Positions 1-10,799 of a stretch of DNA of 64,000 bases are shown here, in pieces. A model generated the notes under the pieces. The model was not told the DNA's origin. It was given only the letters and a program-made list of their open reading frames with translations, and made no database searches. Position 1 is the stretch's first letter. Each line of letters begins with the position of its first letter. The DNA comes from Anoplopoma fimbria. Its lineage: Eukaryota > Chordata > Actinopteri > Perciformes > Anoplopomatidae. The stretch is taken from the NCBI RefSeq assembly GCF_027596085.1, contig NC_072455.1:2245350-2309349 (forward strand), given 5' to 3'. A program made the position numbers and the translations under genes.

Positions 1-948
1 CAAATAGAAATTACTACGAATATTTTAATGGCTGCACTTCTAAAATGATTTGTTTTTTCAAATAAGTACAATTATTTTAAAGTTACCGTCGTTTTGTTTC
101 AGAACAGATAGCGGTTAAGCTAACAGACGTTTACCGCAACATGCCATACATTTTGAGCTAAAACAAAGTTTAAAGTCTAAAATTATTAATATGAAGATCA
201 AATGTATAAAAGTTTATCAAACACAGCAAGTAAAATGTTCAGTTTCTCAGCAGAGAGAAGGAAAGCTAACAGGCTAAGCTAGCTCAGCGCTAATTCAAAG
301 CACAAAGTCAAGAGTCAGGTTCATTTCATTTATATAACTCTTTAAAACAAACAGATTTTACACCAAAATTCTTCACAAAACCCGACACATTAGTTTTTCA
401 AATACAAGCAAAGAGACACGTCTGTGGAAAGAAATATCAAGATTAGGATAATAATCTATTTAATGATCCACATTTATTCAGCCATCCATCGCTTTAAAGA
501 ACTCATCTAAACTAATTCAATTTACAAACATATTCTAAAATATTTCTCTTGAACAAAATGCTAGAAATAAAGCTTTCAGACTTGAATCTGCTCACAAAAC
601 CACCACAAAGACGGAAAATAATCAAAAATCATTCGACTACATGAACCTGATTTTCATGTAAATGTCAATAAAATGTATAACATCCAAAAACAAACCAGCT
701 TCCTGGCAGAGAGAAGCTAAAGTCGTTGATTCGCAGACTGATATTAATCAACATCTGTTTAATTTTCAAATAATAAAAAAACCTTTAAAATCTCCATCAG
801 ATGTGTGAAATGTTCAGCACGGCAGTTAAACACCAGCAGATTAGCTTTGAACTAGCGAGCTCGCCGCTAATCTGAGCGGCGCATTAATCATTGATTCGGT
901 GTCTGCCTGTAATTGATATGTAAATAGCATGTTTAACCTCCATTTACG
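1..948. other. AT-rich non-coding DNA, no gene seen
   Basis: This is AT-rich sequence without a credible exon, probably inside a long upstream dach intron. The block 840-935 is more balanced in composition and contains TAATCATTGATT-type and TAATTGATATG-type homeodomain-like words. It is a weak candidate for a conserved non-coding element; only cross-species alignment would tell. Confidence 0.5.
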
Positions 949-951
949 TGT

Positions 952-992
<41 letters not shown>

Positions 993-1019
993 CAGACGAA
1001 AGTGTGTGTGTGTGTGTTT
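949..1019. repeat. (TG)n microsatellite, interrupted
   Basis: A TG tract of about 40 bp is followed by a short unique break and a second short TG tract. It has no coding value; CA-rich ORFs here are repeat translations. Confidence 0.95.
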
Positions 1020-1049
1020 GTGAGAAAGTGTGGGAGTGCAAGAGGCATG

Positions 1050-1179
1050 TTGAAGGAAAGAGAGGAGGAGGAGGGGGGTCGCCTCCAAGTTACAAAAGAA
1101 GTTAATTAAAAATGAAGAAAAAACGAAAGGAGGGAGGAGAGGGAAGACGGGAGTGGACGGAAGCAGTCGGGGGTGGAGG

Positions 1180-1214
<35 letters not shown>

Positions 1215-1502
1215 TAGAGAGAGAGAGGGGGAGAAAAAAAAAAAGGAGAAGCAGTGTTTTATTGAAAACGGGTGGACAAACAGTGTGTAATTGGCTGGGG
1301 CCGCCGGGGCTAAAGGAGAGGTTCAAAGAGAGGAGAAGGAGATAGTGGAGGGAGGGAGGAGGGAGGAGGAAGGGAAAGAGATGACATGGGAGAAAGAGGT
1401 GGAGGTGGAGGGGGGGGGGGGGGGAGAAAAAGAAACACAAAACAAAAAGTGTTGACTCAGAGAAACATCAGTAGATAAAAGAAAGAGAGAGAGAGAGAGA
1501 GG
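1050..1502. repeat. purine-rich (GA/GGA)n tract with poly-G
   Basis: Almost all purines on the + strand, with GA runs near 1180-1232 and 1483-1501 and a G run of about 15 near 1411. The only relatively mixed stretch is 1255-1315. ORFs here are low-complexity Arg/Glu or Pro/Leu/Ser translations and are not genes. Confidence 0.9.
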
Positions 1503-2028
1503 TGGCCAAAAGTATGTGGACACCGGATTATTTCACCATCGTGGACGTTAATAACCTCCTCTATTCTTCTGAGGCGGCTCTTCTACAAGAGATTTAATCA
1601 TATTTAACTACATGAGAAGAAAAAAACGCAGTAAAATATGATCCGGGAAGGTCGTAAGCGGACGCTAAAAACCACCAATTCGTCCAAATTAAATGAGAAA
1701 ACACTGAAATAAACGCTGCATAACGACCAAACAACTCAATCAGTGTGTAGCCCCGCCCCTAAAGCGTCCCTGCTTTATGGTCTGTTTGACTGTAAATGGA
1801 GCATCATTTACTAAATGAACATCATGCTGTATTGAAGAAGACTTGAAACTAGAGATTGAGACCATAAACTCATGTTTACAATGTTTACTGAGGGAATAAA
1901 TCAAGAGAGAAGTAGAGTCATTTTCTCATAGACTTCTATACAACCAGAGGAGTCGCCCCCTGGTGGACAGGAGAGAGAACGCAGAGTTTTCCTTCATTTC
2001 AACTTACGTGTCCACATACTTTTGGCCA
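1503..2028. mobile_element. MITE-like DNA element with 20-bp terminal inverted repeats
   Basis: The left end at 1503-1522 (ggccaaaagtatgtggacac) is a perfect reverse complement of the right end at 2009-2028. The ~526-bp body has no transposase frame, so it looks like a non-autonomous DNA transposon. A ~250-bp segment inside it (1736-1984) also occurs at 31252-31500 without these ends. Related fish elements with 'GGCCAAAAGTATGTGGACACC' ends are common as far as I recall; I do not assign the superfamily. Confidence 0.85.
1736..1984 (+). repeat. dispersed repeat, copy 1 (nested in the TIR element)
   Basis: From TCAATCAGTGTGTAG to GAGAGAACGCAG this segment is nearly identical to 31252-31500, with only a few substitutions and single-base indels. 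It contains the words GAGTCGCCCCCTGGTGGAC typical of an abundant fish repeat. High identity between copies ~29.5 kb apart implies recent mobility or conversion. Confidence 0.93.
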
Positions 2029-2090
2029 TAAAGCGCAAGTGTGGTCGCCTCACCTCCAGGTAAATAAGGATCTGGCTTTATTAGCATTTG

Positions 2091-2110
2091 TGTGCGTGTG
2101 TGAGTGTGTG

Positions 2111-2184
<74 letters not shown>
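2091..2184. repeat. (TG)n microsatellite
   Basis: Long TG tract with a few interruptions at its left end, followed by unique sequence and an A-rich run. Confidence 0.97.
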
Positions 2185-2187
<3 letters not shown>

Positions 2188-2249
2188 ACTAAGGCTTATC
2201 AGATTCTCAAGGGGCAAAAAAAGGCTGGAGAAAAAAAAAAGGATAGAGG

Positions 2250-2252
<3 letters not shown>

Positions 2253-2308
<56 letters not shown>
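2253..2308. repeat. (TC)n microsatellite
   Basis: Perfect TC tract of about 56 bp, with a poly-A stretch just upstream. Confidence 0.97.
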
Positions 2309-2313
<5 letters not shown>

Positions 2314-2391
2314 CTGATTGAATGGAAGCTGAAAGGTCGCGACCTCTTTCTAAACACTCCACGGTTCTCAGCATTAATCAAATAACGCTCA

Positions 2392-2399
2392 CACACACT

Positions 2400-2434
<35 letters not shown>
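2392..2434. repeat. (CA)n microsatellite
   Basis: Short CA tract of about 40 bp with one interruption. Confidence 0.95.
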
Positions 2435-2437
<3 letters not shown>

Positions 2438-2539
2438 CTCCGCCGCTGACCTTCACACACTTGCATGCATGCACACCGAACACGCATACGTTTAAAAATC
2501 ATATGGGCTTACGCAGGCAGATGCAAATGGTGGGTCGGC

Positions 2540-2642
<103 letters not shown>

Positions 2643-2703
2643 ACCAGGTGAATTTAGATAGGATTATCCGCACATACCACACTGTATAAACAGTGTCAAA
2701 TGC

Positions 2704-2705
<2 letters not shown>

Positions 2706-2759
<54 letters not shown>
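2706..2759. repeat. (TG)n microsatellite
   Basis: TG tract of about 54 bp, reverse-complementary to the AC tract just upstream. Confidence 0.97.
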
Positions 2760-2762
<3 letters not shown>

Positions 2763-2789
2763 ACATGATTCTCTCTCTCCACATCTTTC

Positions 2790-2990
2790 TGTGTGTGTGT
2801 TGCTTGGTATATTTGTGTGTGTGTGTGTGTGGTCGTAACAGTGACATCTGCACCGTTGGCTAAACAGCTTGCGAATATGCTGATAAAAACAACGCCGGCA
2901 GCCAAATTTACAACACCTATAAAACACACACACACACACAGACACAGGCGCACAAACACACACACACAAACACACACACATACACTCAGA
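2790..2990. repeat. short TG and CA tracts around a unique block
   Basis: TG tracts at 2790-2800 and 2814-2831 and CA tracts at about 2923-2981 flank a unique block (2832-2922). The ~190-residue ORF over this region is mostly Cys/Val and Thr/His repeat translation and is not a gene. Confidence 0.9.
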
Positions 2991-3093
2991 GGGCGTATTA
3001 TGGTGAGATTTACGGTGTGTCTGTGTGTGTGTGTTTGGGTTTATTGCAGTTTACAGGACAGAGAAGAGCGTCTATGTAAGCAACAACTATACT

Positions 3094-3197
<104 letters not shown>

Positions 3198-3397
3198 AAA
3201 AGAAAGTGTGTTTTGTTAGAAAAGGACACCCAGACAGAATTTGAATGTGATATTTTTCATTTTATTTGGTCACGATTAAATTATATGATTCTACTCTTTT
3301 TATTTTTCTCATTTTGTTACTTAAGATTATCACCCTTTCATCCTGTGCCGTGTTTGTATCTAATTTTTGCATTTTAGCAGTTATATTATGAGTGATT

Positions 3398-4190
3398 GAC
3401 CCTAGTTACAGTCGTTCTATGGCTATAGTTTTGATACAGTGTAACATGGACCCTAGTTACAGTCGTTCTATAGCTATAGTTTCATACAGTGAAGCATGGA
3501 CCCTAGTTACAGTCTTTCTATGGTAACAGTTTTTCATACAGTGTAACATGGACCCTAGTTACAGTCGTTCTATGGCTATAGTTTCATACAGTGAAGCATG
3601 GACCCTAGTTACAGTCGTTCTATGGCTATAGTTTTGATACAGTGTAACATGGACCCTAGTTACAGTCGTTCTATAGCTATAGTTTCATACAGTGAAGCAT
3701 GGACCCTAGTTACAGTCGTTCTATGGCTATAGTTTCATACAGTGAAGCATGGACCCTAGTTACAGTCGTTCTATGGCTATAGTTTTCATACAGTGTAACA
3801 TGGACCCTAGTTACAGTCTTTCTATGGCTATAGTTTTCATACAGTGAAGCATGGACCCTAGTTACAGTCGTTCTATGGCTATAGTTTTGATACAGTGAAG
3901 CATGGACCCTAGTTACAGTCATTCTATGGTAACAGTTTTGATACAGTGTAACATGGACCCTAGTTACAGTCATTCTATGGCTACAGTTTTGATACAGTGT
4001 GACATGGACCCTAGTTACAGTCGTTCTATGGCTATAGTTTTGATACAGTGAAGCATGGACCCTAGTTACAGTCGTTCTATGGCTATAGTTTCATACAGTG
4101 AAGCATGGACCCTAGTTACAGTCGTTCTATGGCTATAGTTTCATACAGTGTAACATGGACCCTAGTTACAGTCGTTCCAGGGTTACAGTT
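3398..4190 (+). repeat. 51-bp minisatellite, 16 copies
   Basis: The block beginning GACCCTAGTTACAGTC recurs at 3398, 3449, 3499, 3551, 3601, 3652, 3702, 3752, 3803, 3854, 3905, 3956, 4007, 4058, 4108 and 4158, giving periods of 50-52 bp. Units vary at a few sites (GTCGTTC or GTCATTC, GCTATAG or GTAACAG, GAAGCATG or GTAACATG). A 51-bp period keeps a minus-strand frame open for 87 codons, which is a by-product of the repeat. The head-to-tail units have no unique spacers, so this is not a CRISPR array. Confidence 0.97.
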
Positions 4191-4199
4191 TACAGTTCT

Positions 4200-5200
4200 G
4201 GACTGAGTCTGAAACAAGTACAAATATTACAGTCACCAATTTGCCTTTGGACAAGGCAGTGACCTCCTGTCTTATAGAACAGTGTGTAGCGCAGCAGCAG
4301 CAGAACACACTGTGGCTGTGAACGTGTGGGAGTGTGAGAATGTACAACAGGAAGTCATTAAAAATGAGCGTAAACATGCTCATGAAACATTTTTTGCCTG
4401 GATAAATACAGCACCTTTCTTAAAAAGAGTCAGTGTACTTTGAGCAGAAAATAAAGGCCATGTGTGTTTATTCAGACTATATCAGGAGCTCTTAACCTTT
4501 TTTCCAGCATGTAACCCACACTGAGTAAATTTAGCCTCAGCCTGGGACTCCAACAAGAGACGGAGCAAACTCTGGTCATCAGGAAGGACTAATGCAACTC
4601 GCTTTTGAGTCCCAAACTGTATTTGTATGAGTGAAATTCACCTGTTAATGAAGTATTCATGTAGAAAACCAAGTCATCTGAAGTATTGACAAGGAGTCGA
4701 GCTTCATTAAGTGGGTCTTGCTTACTCAGATTTCAAACTTAAAGCAATATCGATCGAGTATCAAACATGCATTCCCTTGCAGACTATAATTGGTTGTTAA
4801 AACGTTGTAGCTTATTCACAATTAGAAGGGGTTCAGTTTCAATTCATGTCCCTTACAAAGGATTCCAACTGCAGCCATGTTTGTTTTTATGGGTACAATT
4901 ACAGATGACCAGTGGTCCATACAGGAGCTTTTATAGCCTCGGCAATTTGATAGTTTATATGTAAACATACATGGTCTGCTGGATTATAAAATAATTTACA
5001 ACACAACCATTACCATTTACCATTTATACCATTTTCTCACCATTTACACCCATTTTTTGTCATTTCTTCATCTATTTGTATTCCAAGTAGGAACGACCTG
5101 CAAAAGTTAGATCGAAAGGTACATTATTAGAACTATAAAACATCTTACATGTTGTGATTTTGTCAAACAACTACGACTGGAACCAATCAATAGTGACGTC
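4200..5200. other. non-coding DNA, nothing recognised
   Basis: AT-rich, mixed sequence with only short spurious ORFs. I see no splice-bounded exon and no clear repeat. Confidence 0.5.
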
Positions 5201-5204
5201 TTAA

Positions 5205-5290
5205 TAAAAATAATGATAATAATAACTTTATTTATATATCACGTTTTAAAAACAGAGTTTACAAAGTGCTTTGACAGACAGAGCAGAAAA
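5205..5290. repeat. probable dispersed retroelement tail
   Basis: The words ACTTTATTTATATATCACG and TTACAAAGTGCTTTGACA resemble the 'TTTATATAGCGC...AAAGTGCTTTACA' ends common to many fish non-LTR elements. A similar piece is at 52878-52935. Family assignment is from memory and uncertain. Confidence 0.5.
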
Positions 5291-5734
5291 AGCAAAGCAA
5301 ACTAATGTAAGAGTTAAACCACATAAAACAGTACAATATTTAAAATCGTAAAACCAGTCCATACGATAGAAAATGAAGTAAAAAATGTAATAAATAAATG
5401 TAAAATAATATAGTAAAATAATTTAGTAATACCAATAATAAATAAAATAAATAACACGAGCCGGTTAAGGTGTTTACACGACAGTTGAAATAATAAGAGC
5501 TTTAATGCGGTTATAATTAAATCATCGGAGTGAAAGTAAACACACTGATGGGAAAAAGTCCTGGAAGTAGAAATCAGTCGGCCGCTGCTCTGAAGATGAA
5601 CCAGTCCACTTCAAATATATATACATGTATATATAAAAAAAGAAACTTCACGTTCTCCTTCCTCAGATCATTTCATTTTCAGTCTCAAACTTCAGTCCAA
5701 ACAGGAATGTGTGTGAATCCCTCTCAACTCGTCT

Positions 5735-5922
5735 CATGTTCCTCCTCGTTTTTCCTCCCTCCCTCCCTCCCTCCCTCCCTCCCTCTCGACCCCATCCCTC
5801 CATCCTCTCCCCTCTCTCTCTCTGTGGTTCGAATTAGACAATGAAAACAATGAATTTGGTGTCTGTTTCTTTCTCTCGGTGTCTCACCCTCCCCCACTTC
5901 TTTCTCTTCATCTTGCTCGCCC

Positions 5923-5956
<34 letters not shown>

Positions 5957-6175
5957 ATAGTGACCCTATGTCATACTCTCTCGCCCATGACAGCAACCCC
6001 CAATTCTCCCTCTCTCTTTTTATTTTAATTTCTGACTTTCTCTTCTTTCTGTTTTTCAGTTTGAAATCGCTGTCTCTTTCTATTTCTACTTCCTGTTTCT
6101 CTGTCCCCAAAGACTTTCTCTCTCTCTCTCTCTCCCTCTCTCTCCCTCTCTCTCCCTCTCTCTCTCTCCCTGTCT
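5735..6175. repeat. pyrimidine-rich (CCCT/CT)n region
   Basis: A CCCT run (5756-5784), CT runs (5928-5955 and 6117-6170) and intervening T/C-rich sequence. The reading frames across it are Leu/Ser/Pro or Arg/Glu low-complexity and not credible proteins. Confidence 0.9.
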
Positions 6176-6179
6176 TTCT

Positions 6180-7735
6180 ATGTGATTTCATGCTCCAGCT
6201 GCTCTATTATCAGTCTGTCTGAGGTTGTGTTAACATCAACAATGCTGCTACACATACACTGATGGACAGATAGATGGACAGGCAGATAGTCGGATTGGGT
6301 GGATCCTCGCTGAAAACTCTGCATTTCATTATTCTTTTCTTTTTTGTTCTTTTATTTTGTTGTCCGTCAGTTTATTTTTTACTGAAACTATAAAGTGTTT
6401 CAAGTTTAAGCAGAAGTTGAAGCTCTGCTTGAAGCAAGACTTCTGGGTTTGAACAGAAACACAAGTTTAAGATGATTAGATGTGAAATTAAACTAGAAAT
6501 GAAAGCAGTAAAACAAAATATATCTTAATTTCAAGTGTCTCACGAATGCTGGTTTCATTTATGCGGGATTTTTTATTCCTCTTTAGGCATGAATAAAAAA
6601 TGTACGCCATTGTTTTAACAGGTATTTCTTAAGGATGCTGTGAGCTGAGTTCAAACAGAAGTTAAAGCTCAACTTGACACAGGACTTATGAGTTTAAAAA
6701 GCAATTAAGAAGAATCTTAACAGTGCTCCCTGAGGAACGCCGGTTTAAACAAGCTGTCTGTTTATACGCTCAAGATTTTCTTTCTTTTAAAAGTCAACTT
6801 TAATGTGCTGAAGTTGACTTTAGGCTCTGACAGAAGACCTTCATGTTGAATTTAACAAGATATCTTGAAGAAAAAAACAAAACATAAGCACCCCCAACAT
6901 TTGTAGACCAACAAAAAAAATTGTCAATTATGACAATTTTTTAGCTTTTACTTCAAGTTAAAATCATGAAAGCACTTCATTTTGTGTTTGTACATGCTTT
7001 TATAATATCTAATATTCCCTAAATCATTCACAAATTCACAAACATTTTCCAAAATCTGCCTTGTGTTGTTATTTTGTGCTGTTCAGACGATGGCTTTCCC
7101 TTTTGTTCACTCTCTCAAACTGCGGTTCATGACTCTAAAATAGACCACCGTCTATTTTCTGGAGGTCCCCTATAGTGATGGGAGTATTTTCTTTAGCCCC
7201 GGTCACAGGGTGAAACTAAATGTGCTCTGTTCAGTCTGAAAACATGAAACAGATCCTGATATAGTCTCTCCAAACCCAAACAAGAGTTTTTAAACTTTCC
7301 GTTTCCTCAATAAATATTTCTCGAGTTAGTTCATACTTTGTTTTAGCTTGTTGCTAAATATCACCCAACACAAACAAGGACAACATCAGCTTCCTTTTGC
7401 GTAACAGAAACATATCTTTAATAAAGTTTTCCCATACAAAATCCAATGTTTTTACACGTCACAACTGGCAAACTGAAGGAAAGGACTTCAGTAAATCAAG
7501 AAAACATCGTGCTCATGAGTGTGGCGTTTTGTAGTCCCCAGACTTTTGTTTTTATATGATTACGTTATGTTGACACTGGTGACCTTTGACCTTTCTTGGG
7601 GGAAAAGATTAACGATGGAATTTCTTTAAATTGTAGCACGTTTTTTCTTCTTTTCTTTTATATATTTGTTGTTGTGTTTATGATCTTTTAAAAGTCTTTC
7701 TCCTTCCGTTTTCTTCACAATAGACGGACGGAGGG
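6180..7735. other. non-coding DNA, no gene seen
   Basis: Mixed AT-rich sequence. 6410-6440 and 6645-6675 share loosely similar wording (CAGAAGTT[G/A]AAGCTC), hinting at an old duplication. No exon recognised. Confidence 0.45.
7580..7592 (-). promoter_or_regulatory. DR1 nuclear-receptor motif
   Basis: TGACCTTTGACCT reads AGGTCAAAGGTCA on the minus strand: two perfect AGGTCA half-sites spaced by one base. This is the consensus for RXR heterodimers, HNF4 or COUP-TF. Function is inferred from the motif only. Confidence 0.4.
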
Positions 7736-7739
7736 AATG

Positions 7740-8100
7740 TCTTCGCCTCCTTTTACGCCTCCTCCCTCGTTCATTAATCACTCCCTCCCACTGCTCCTCT
7801 TTCTCCCCTTCTTCACAGATGTTCCTCTCGCCCGTCAAAACATCTCTGTCTTCTTTTCTTCTTCTCTGCAAGACAATTTGAGTCACTTGTTCTTCGTCTT
7901 TCTGCCTCTCCTTTCTCCTTTTCAGTTTATTTACACTCTCTTTCTCTTTCTACTTTTATTTATTTTTACTTTCTCTTTCCTTTTTTGGTTCTTTAGTTCT
8001 GCCCTTATTCCTTTTCTTATTCCATATTTTCTCGCCTTATCTCTCTGTCGTATTTATTTTTCTTTCTTTCCCCCGACTCTCCTCGTCCATTTTTGTCTTC
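7740..8100. repeat. T/C-rich low-complexity region
   Basis: Pyrimidine-rich sequence; the + strand frame of about 160 codons over it is Phe/Leu/Ser-rich and has no family resemblance. Confidence 0.8.
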
Positions 8101-8240
8101 CTGTGAGTGTGCGAGACAAAATCTTTCCACTGTTGTTGTTTGGATTCTTTCAGGATTTGTCAAATCTCAGCCATGTTTGTAGTTTTTGGAGCAGGAAGAC
8201 TTTTTTCTTTCTTCTGTAATGTGTCGGTATGTAAAGAGAG

Positions 8241-8242
<2 letters not shown>

Positions 8243-8281
<39 letters not shown>

Positions 8282-8422
8282 TGTGTGTGTGTGTGTGTGA
8301 ACATCCACAACACAACTCTACGCTTGTGTGTTTATCCTGTTGATTCCAGGTTGTGTGTGTGTGTGTGTGTGCAGCGTTCAAACATCTGTTACACTTTCCC
8401 AAAAAAATGTCTTATGTGAGAG

Positions 8423-8473
<51 letters not shown>

Positions 8474-8499
8474 TGGTGGGTGTGTGTGTGTGTGTGTGA
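8243..8499. repeat. cluster of (TG)n microsatellites
   Basis: TG tracts at 8243-8299, 8351-8371 and 8427-8499 (with a GGTGGTGGG interruption), separated by short unique pieces. Confidence 0.95.
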
Positions 8500-8584
8500 A
8501 CTTCTCTTTTAAGTCAAACACACACAGAGAGCTTAAAAGCTGCATTTCCTGCCTCGGAGGATGAAAGCTGCATGATTATTTGTC

Positions 8585-8685
<101 letters not shown>

Positions 8686-8751
8686 CCCACTTGAGGCCAT
8701 CAAATACCACAAGGCCTCGCCGTTCGTGTAAACTCTGTCTTGATCTCGTCT

Positions 8752-8858
8752 TGTGTGTAAGTGTGTGTGTGTGTGTGTGTGAACATGTGGGCTTGGATGT
8801 GAGCACCTGTGTGAGTGTGTTTTCCTAATGGGGTGGTTGTAGGTTACTTGTGTAGTGT

Positions 8859-8905
<47 letters not shown>
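8752..8905. repeat. (TG)n microsatellites
   Basis: TG tracts at 8758-8781 and 8854-8905 separated by a GT-rich spacer. Confidence 0.93.
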
Positions 8906-8906
<1 letters not shown>

Positions 8907-9424
8907 TGTTCGCTCCCCCATGCTTTGTTTGGGGTGACCTACAAAAGCCACATTCTTCTACTCCCCCCCCTTGTTCTTCATGCTATAGGCTACATACAGT
9001 ATTCCCAGCCTCATTATTCACCATTAACTTCTGTTAAAATGGAGATTATTATTAGTATTATTATTATTCTTAAACCTACTTTGGCAAAGATTAACAATCA
9101 GAGATATTGTTAGCGAGCGAGAGGAAATGACATCTGACTAAAGTGCTGGTGTGGATTGTGATCCAAGGTCAGCCTCGGCACTGAATGTACCAAAACAACG
9201 AGTCTGAACGGAAACGGCATCCTGTTGCTTTAATAATGAGGTTTTCTTTTATATTTGTTCTTCTATCTGAATAGCTGTTTATTCTATTTTAGCTCTTTTA
9301 ACAGCTAGACCTGCTCATGGAATGTAAACCACAGTGTGTTTTTAAATCAACAATAGGCTCAGATCTCTTTTAATCCAGTCTATATTAATAAGAGTTATGA
9401 GTTGCTTTTATTTTAACTTTAAAC

Positions 9425-9660
9425 TGTTGAACTGTCTCCCAATGTACCAAAGATCTGTGGACAATGTGGAGACTTTTAAATAGAAGCTTAAGACCTGTTT
9501 GTTTATGTTGAGTTCCTTCAGTGTGTGTAGTTTAATAACTGCAGGTTATGGCTGCCCTTTTGTCTTTTACTTTCTATTCTGTCTTTTCCTTTGAAGCACT
9601 TTGCGTCTTGCACTCTGCTCTTGAAAGGTGATATGTAAATAAAAATATGAAATAAATAAT
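9425..9660 (+). mobile_element. probable 3' end of a non-LTR retrotransposon
   Basis: The stretch ending GAAGCACTTTGCGTCTTGCA...TTGAAAGGTGATATGTAAATAAA resembles the 3' tails of fish LINEs, which end in 'AAGCACTTTG...AAAGGTGCTATATAAATAAA' followed by a short repeat. Here it runs straight into AT-rich sequence and the AAC/CAC array. No reverse transcriptase frame remains. Confidence 0.6.
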
Positions 9661-9682
9661 TAATTATTATTAGTGATATGAT

Positions 9683-10795
9683 AATAACAACCACCACAAC
9701 CACCTCAACCACAACCACCACAACCACCTCAACCACCACCACCTCAACCACCAACCACCACCACAACCAGCACCACCACAACCACAACCACCTCAACCAC
9801 CACAACCACCTCAACCACCACAACCACCACAACCACAACCACCTCAACCACCACAAACCACCTCAACCACCACAACCACCACAACCACCACAACAACCAC
9901 CTCAACCACCTCACCACCACAACCACCTCAACCACCTCAACCACCTCAACCACCACAACCACCTCAACCACCTCAACCACCACCACAACCAGCACCACCA
10001 CAACCACCTCAACCACCAACCACAACCACCACAACCACCTCAACCACCTCAACCACCACAACCACCTCAACCACCTCAACCACCACCACACCACACCACC
10101 CACCACAACCACCTCAACCACCTCAACCACCACAACCACCACAACCACACCACCACAACCACAACCACCTCAACCACCACAACCACCTCAACCACCACCA
10201 CAACCACCTCAACACCACCACAACCACAACAACCAACACAACCACAACCACCTCAACCACCACCACAACCAGCACCACCACAACAACAACAACAACCACA
10301 ACCTTAACCACCACAACAACCATAACCACCTCAACCACCACAACAACCATAACCACCTCAACCACCACAGCAACCACCTCAACCAAAACCACCACAACAA
10401 CAACCACCTCAACCAAAACAACCACCACAACAACCACAACCACCACAACAACAACAAATACCTTCACCATCACCACATCAACAACCGCAACAACTACGGC
10501 AACCACCACAACTAAAACCACAACTTCCACAACTTCCACAACTTCCACAACAACAACAACAACAACAACCACAACCACAACCACAACCACAACCTCAACA
10601 ACCATAACCACCTCAACCACCACGACAACCACCTCAACCAAAACAACCACAACAACAACAACCACCACAACAACCACAACAACCAACACAACAACCACCA
10701 CCACAACAACCACCACAGCAACAAATACCTTCACCATCACCACATCAACAACCGCAACAACTACGGCAACCACCACAACAACAACCTCAACGTTG
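9683..10795 (+). repeat. 1.1-kb AAC/CAC low-complexity array
   Basis: Almost only A and C on the + strand, built from CAACCACCT/CAACCACCA units. A more complex block (AAATACCTTCACCATCACC and onwards) starts at 10457 and again at 10733, so the right part holds a ~276-bp duplication. ORFs of 130-217 codons are open only because the repeat lacks stops. Confidence 0.95.
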
Positions 10796-10799
10796 ACTC

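Noticed and set aside
3710..3973. 87-codon minus-strand ORF with repeated VTRVHASLYENYSHR-like units
   Set aside because: The repeats come from the 51-bp minisatellite period (17 codons); no start context or homology.
3398..4190. Possible CRISPR-like array
   Set aside because: Units are head-to-tail without unique spacers, in a eukaryotic genome.
9678..10776. ORFs of 130-217 codons in the AAC/CAC array
   Set aside because: His/Asn/Pro/Thr or Val/Trp/Leu repeats in several frames; pure low complexity.
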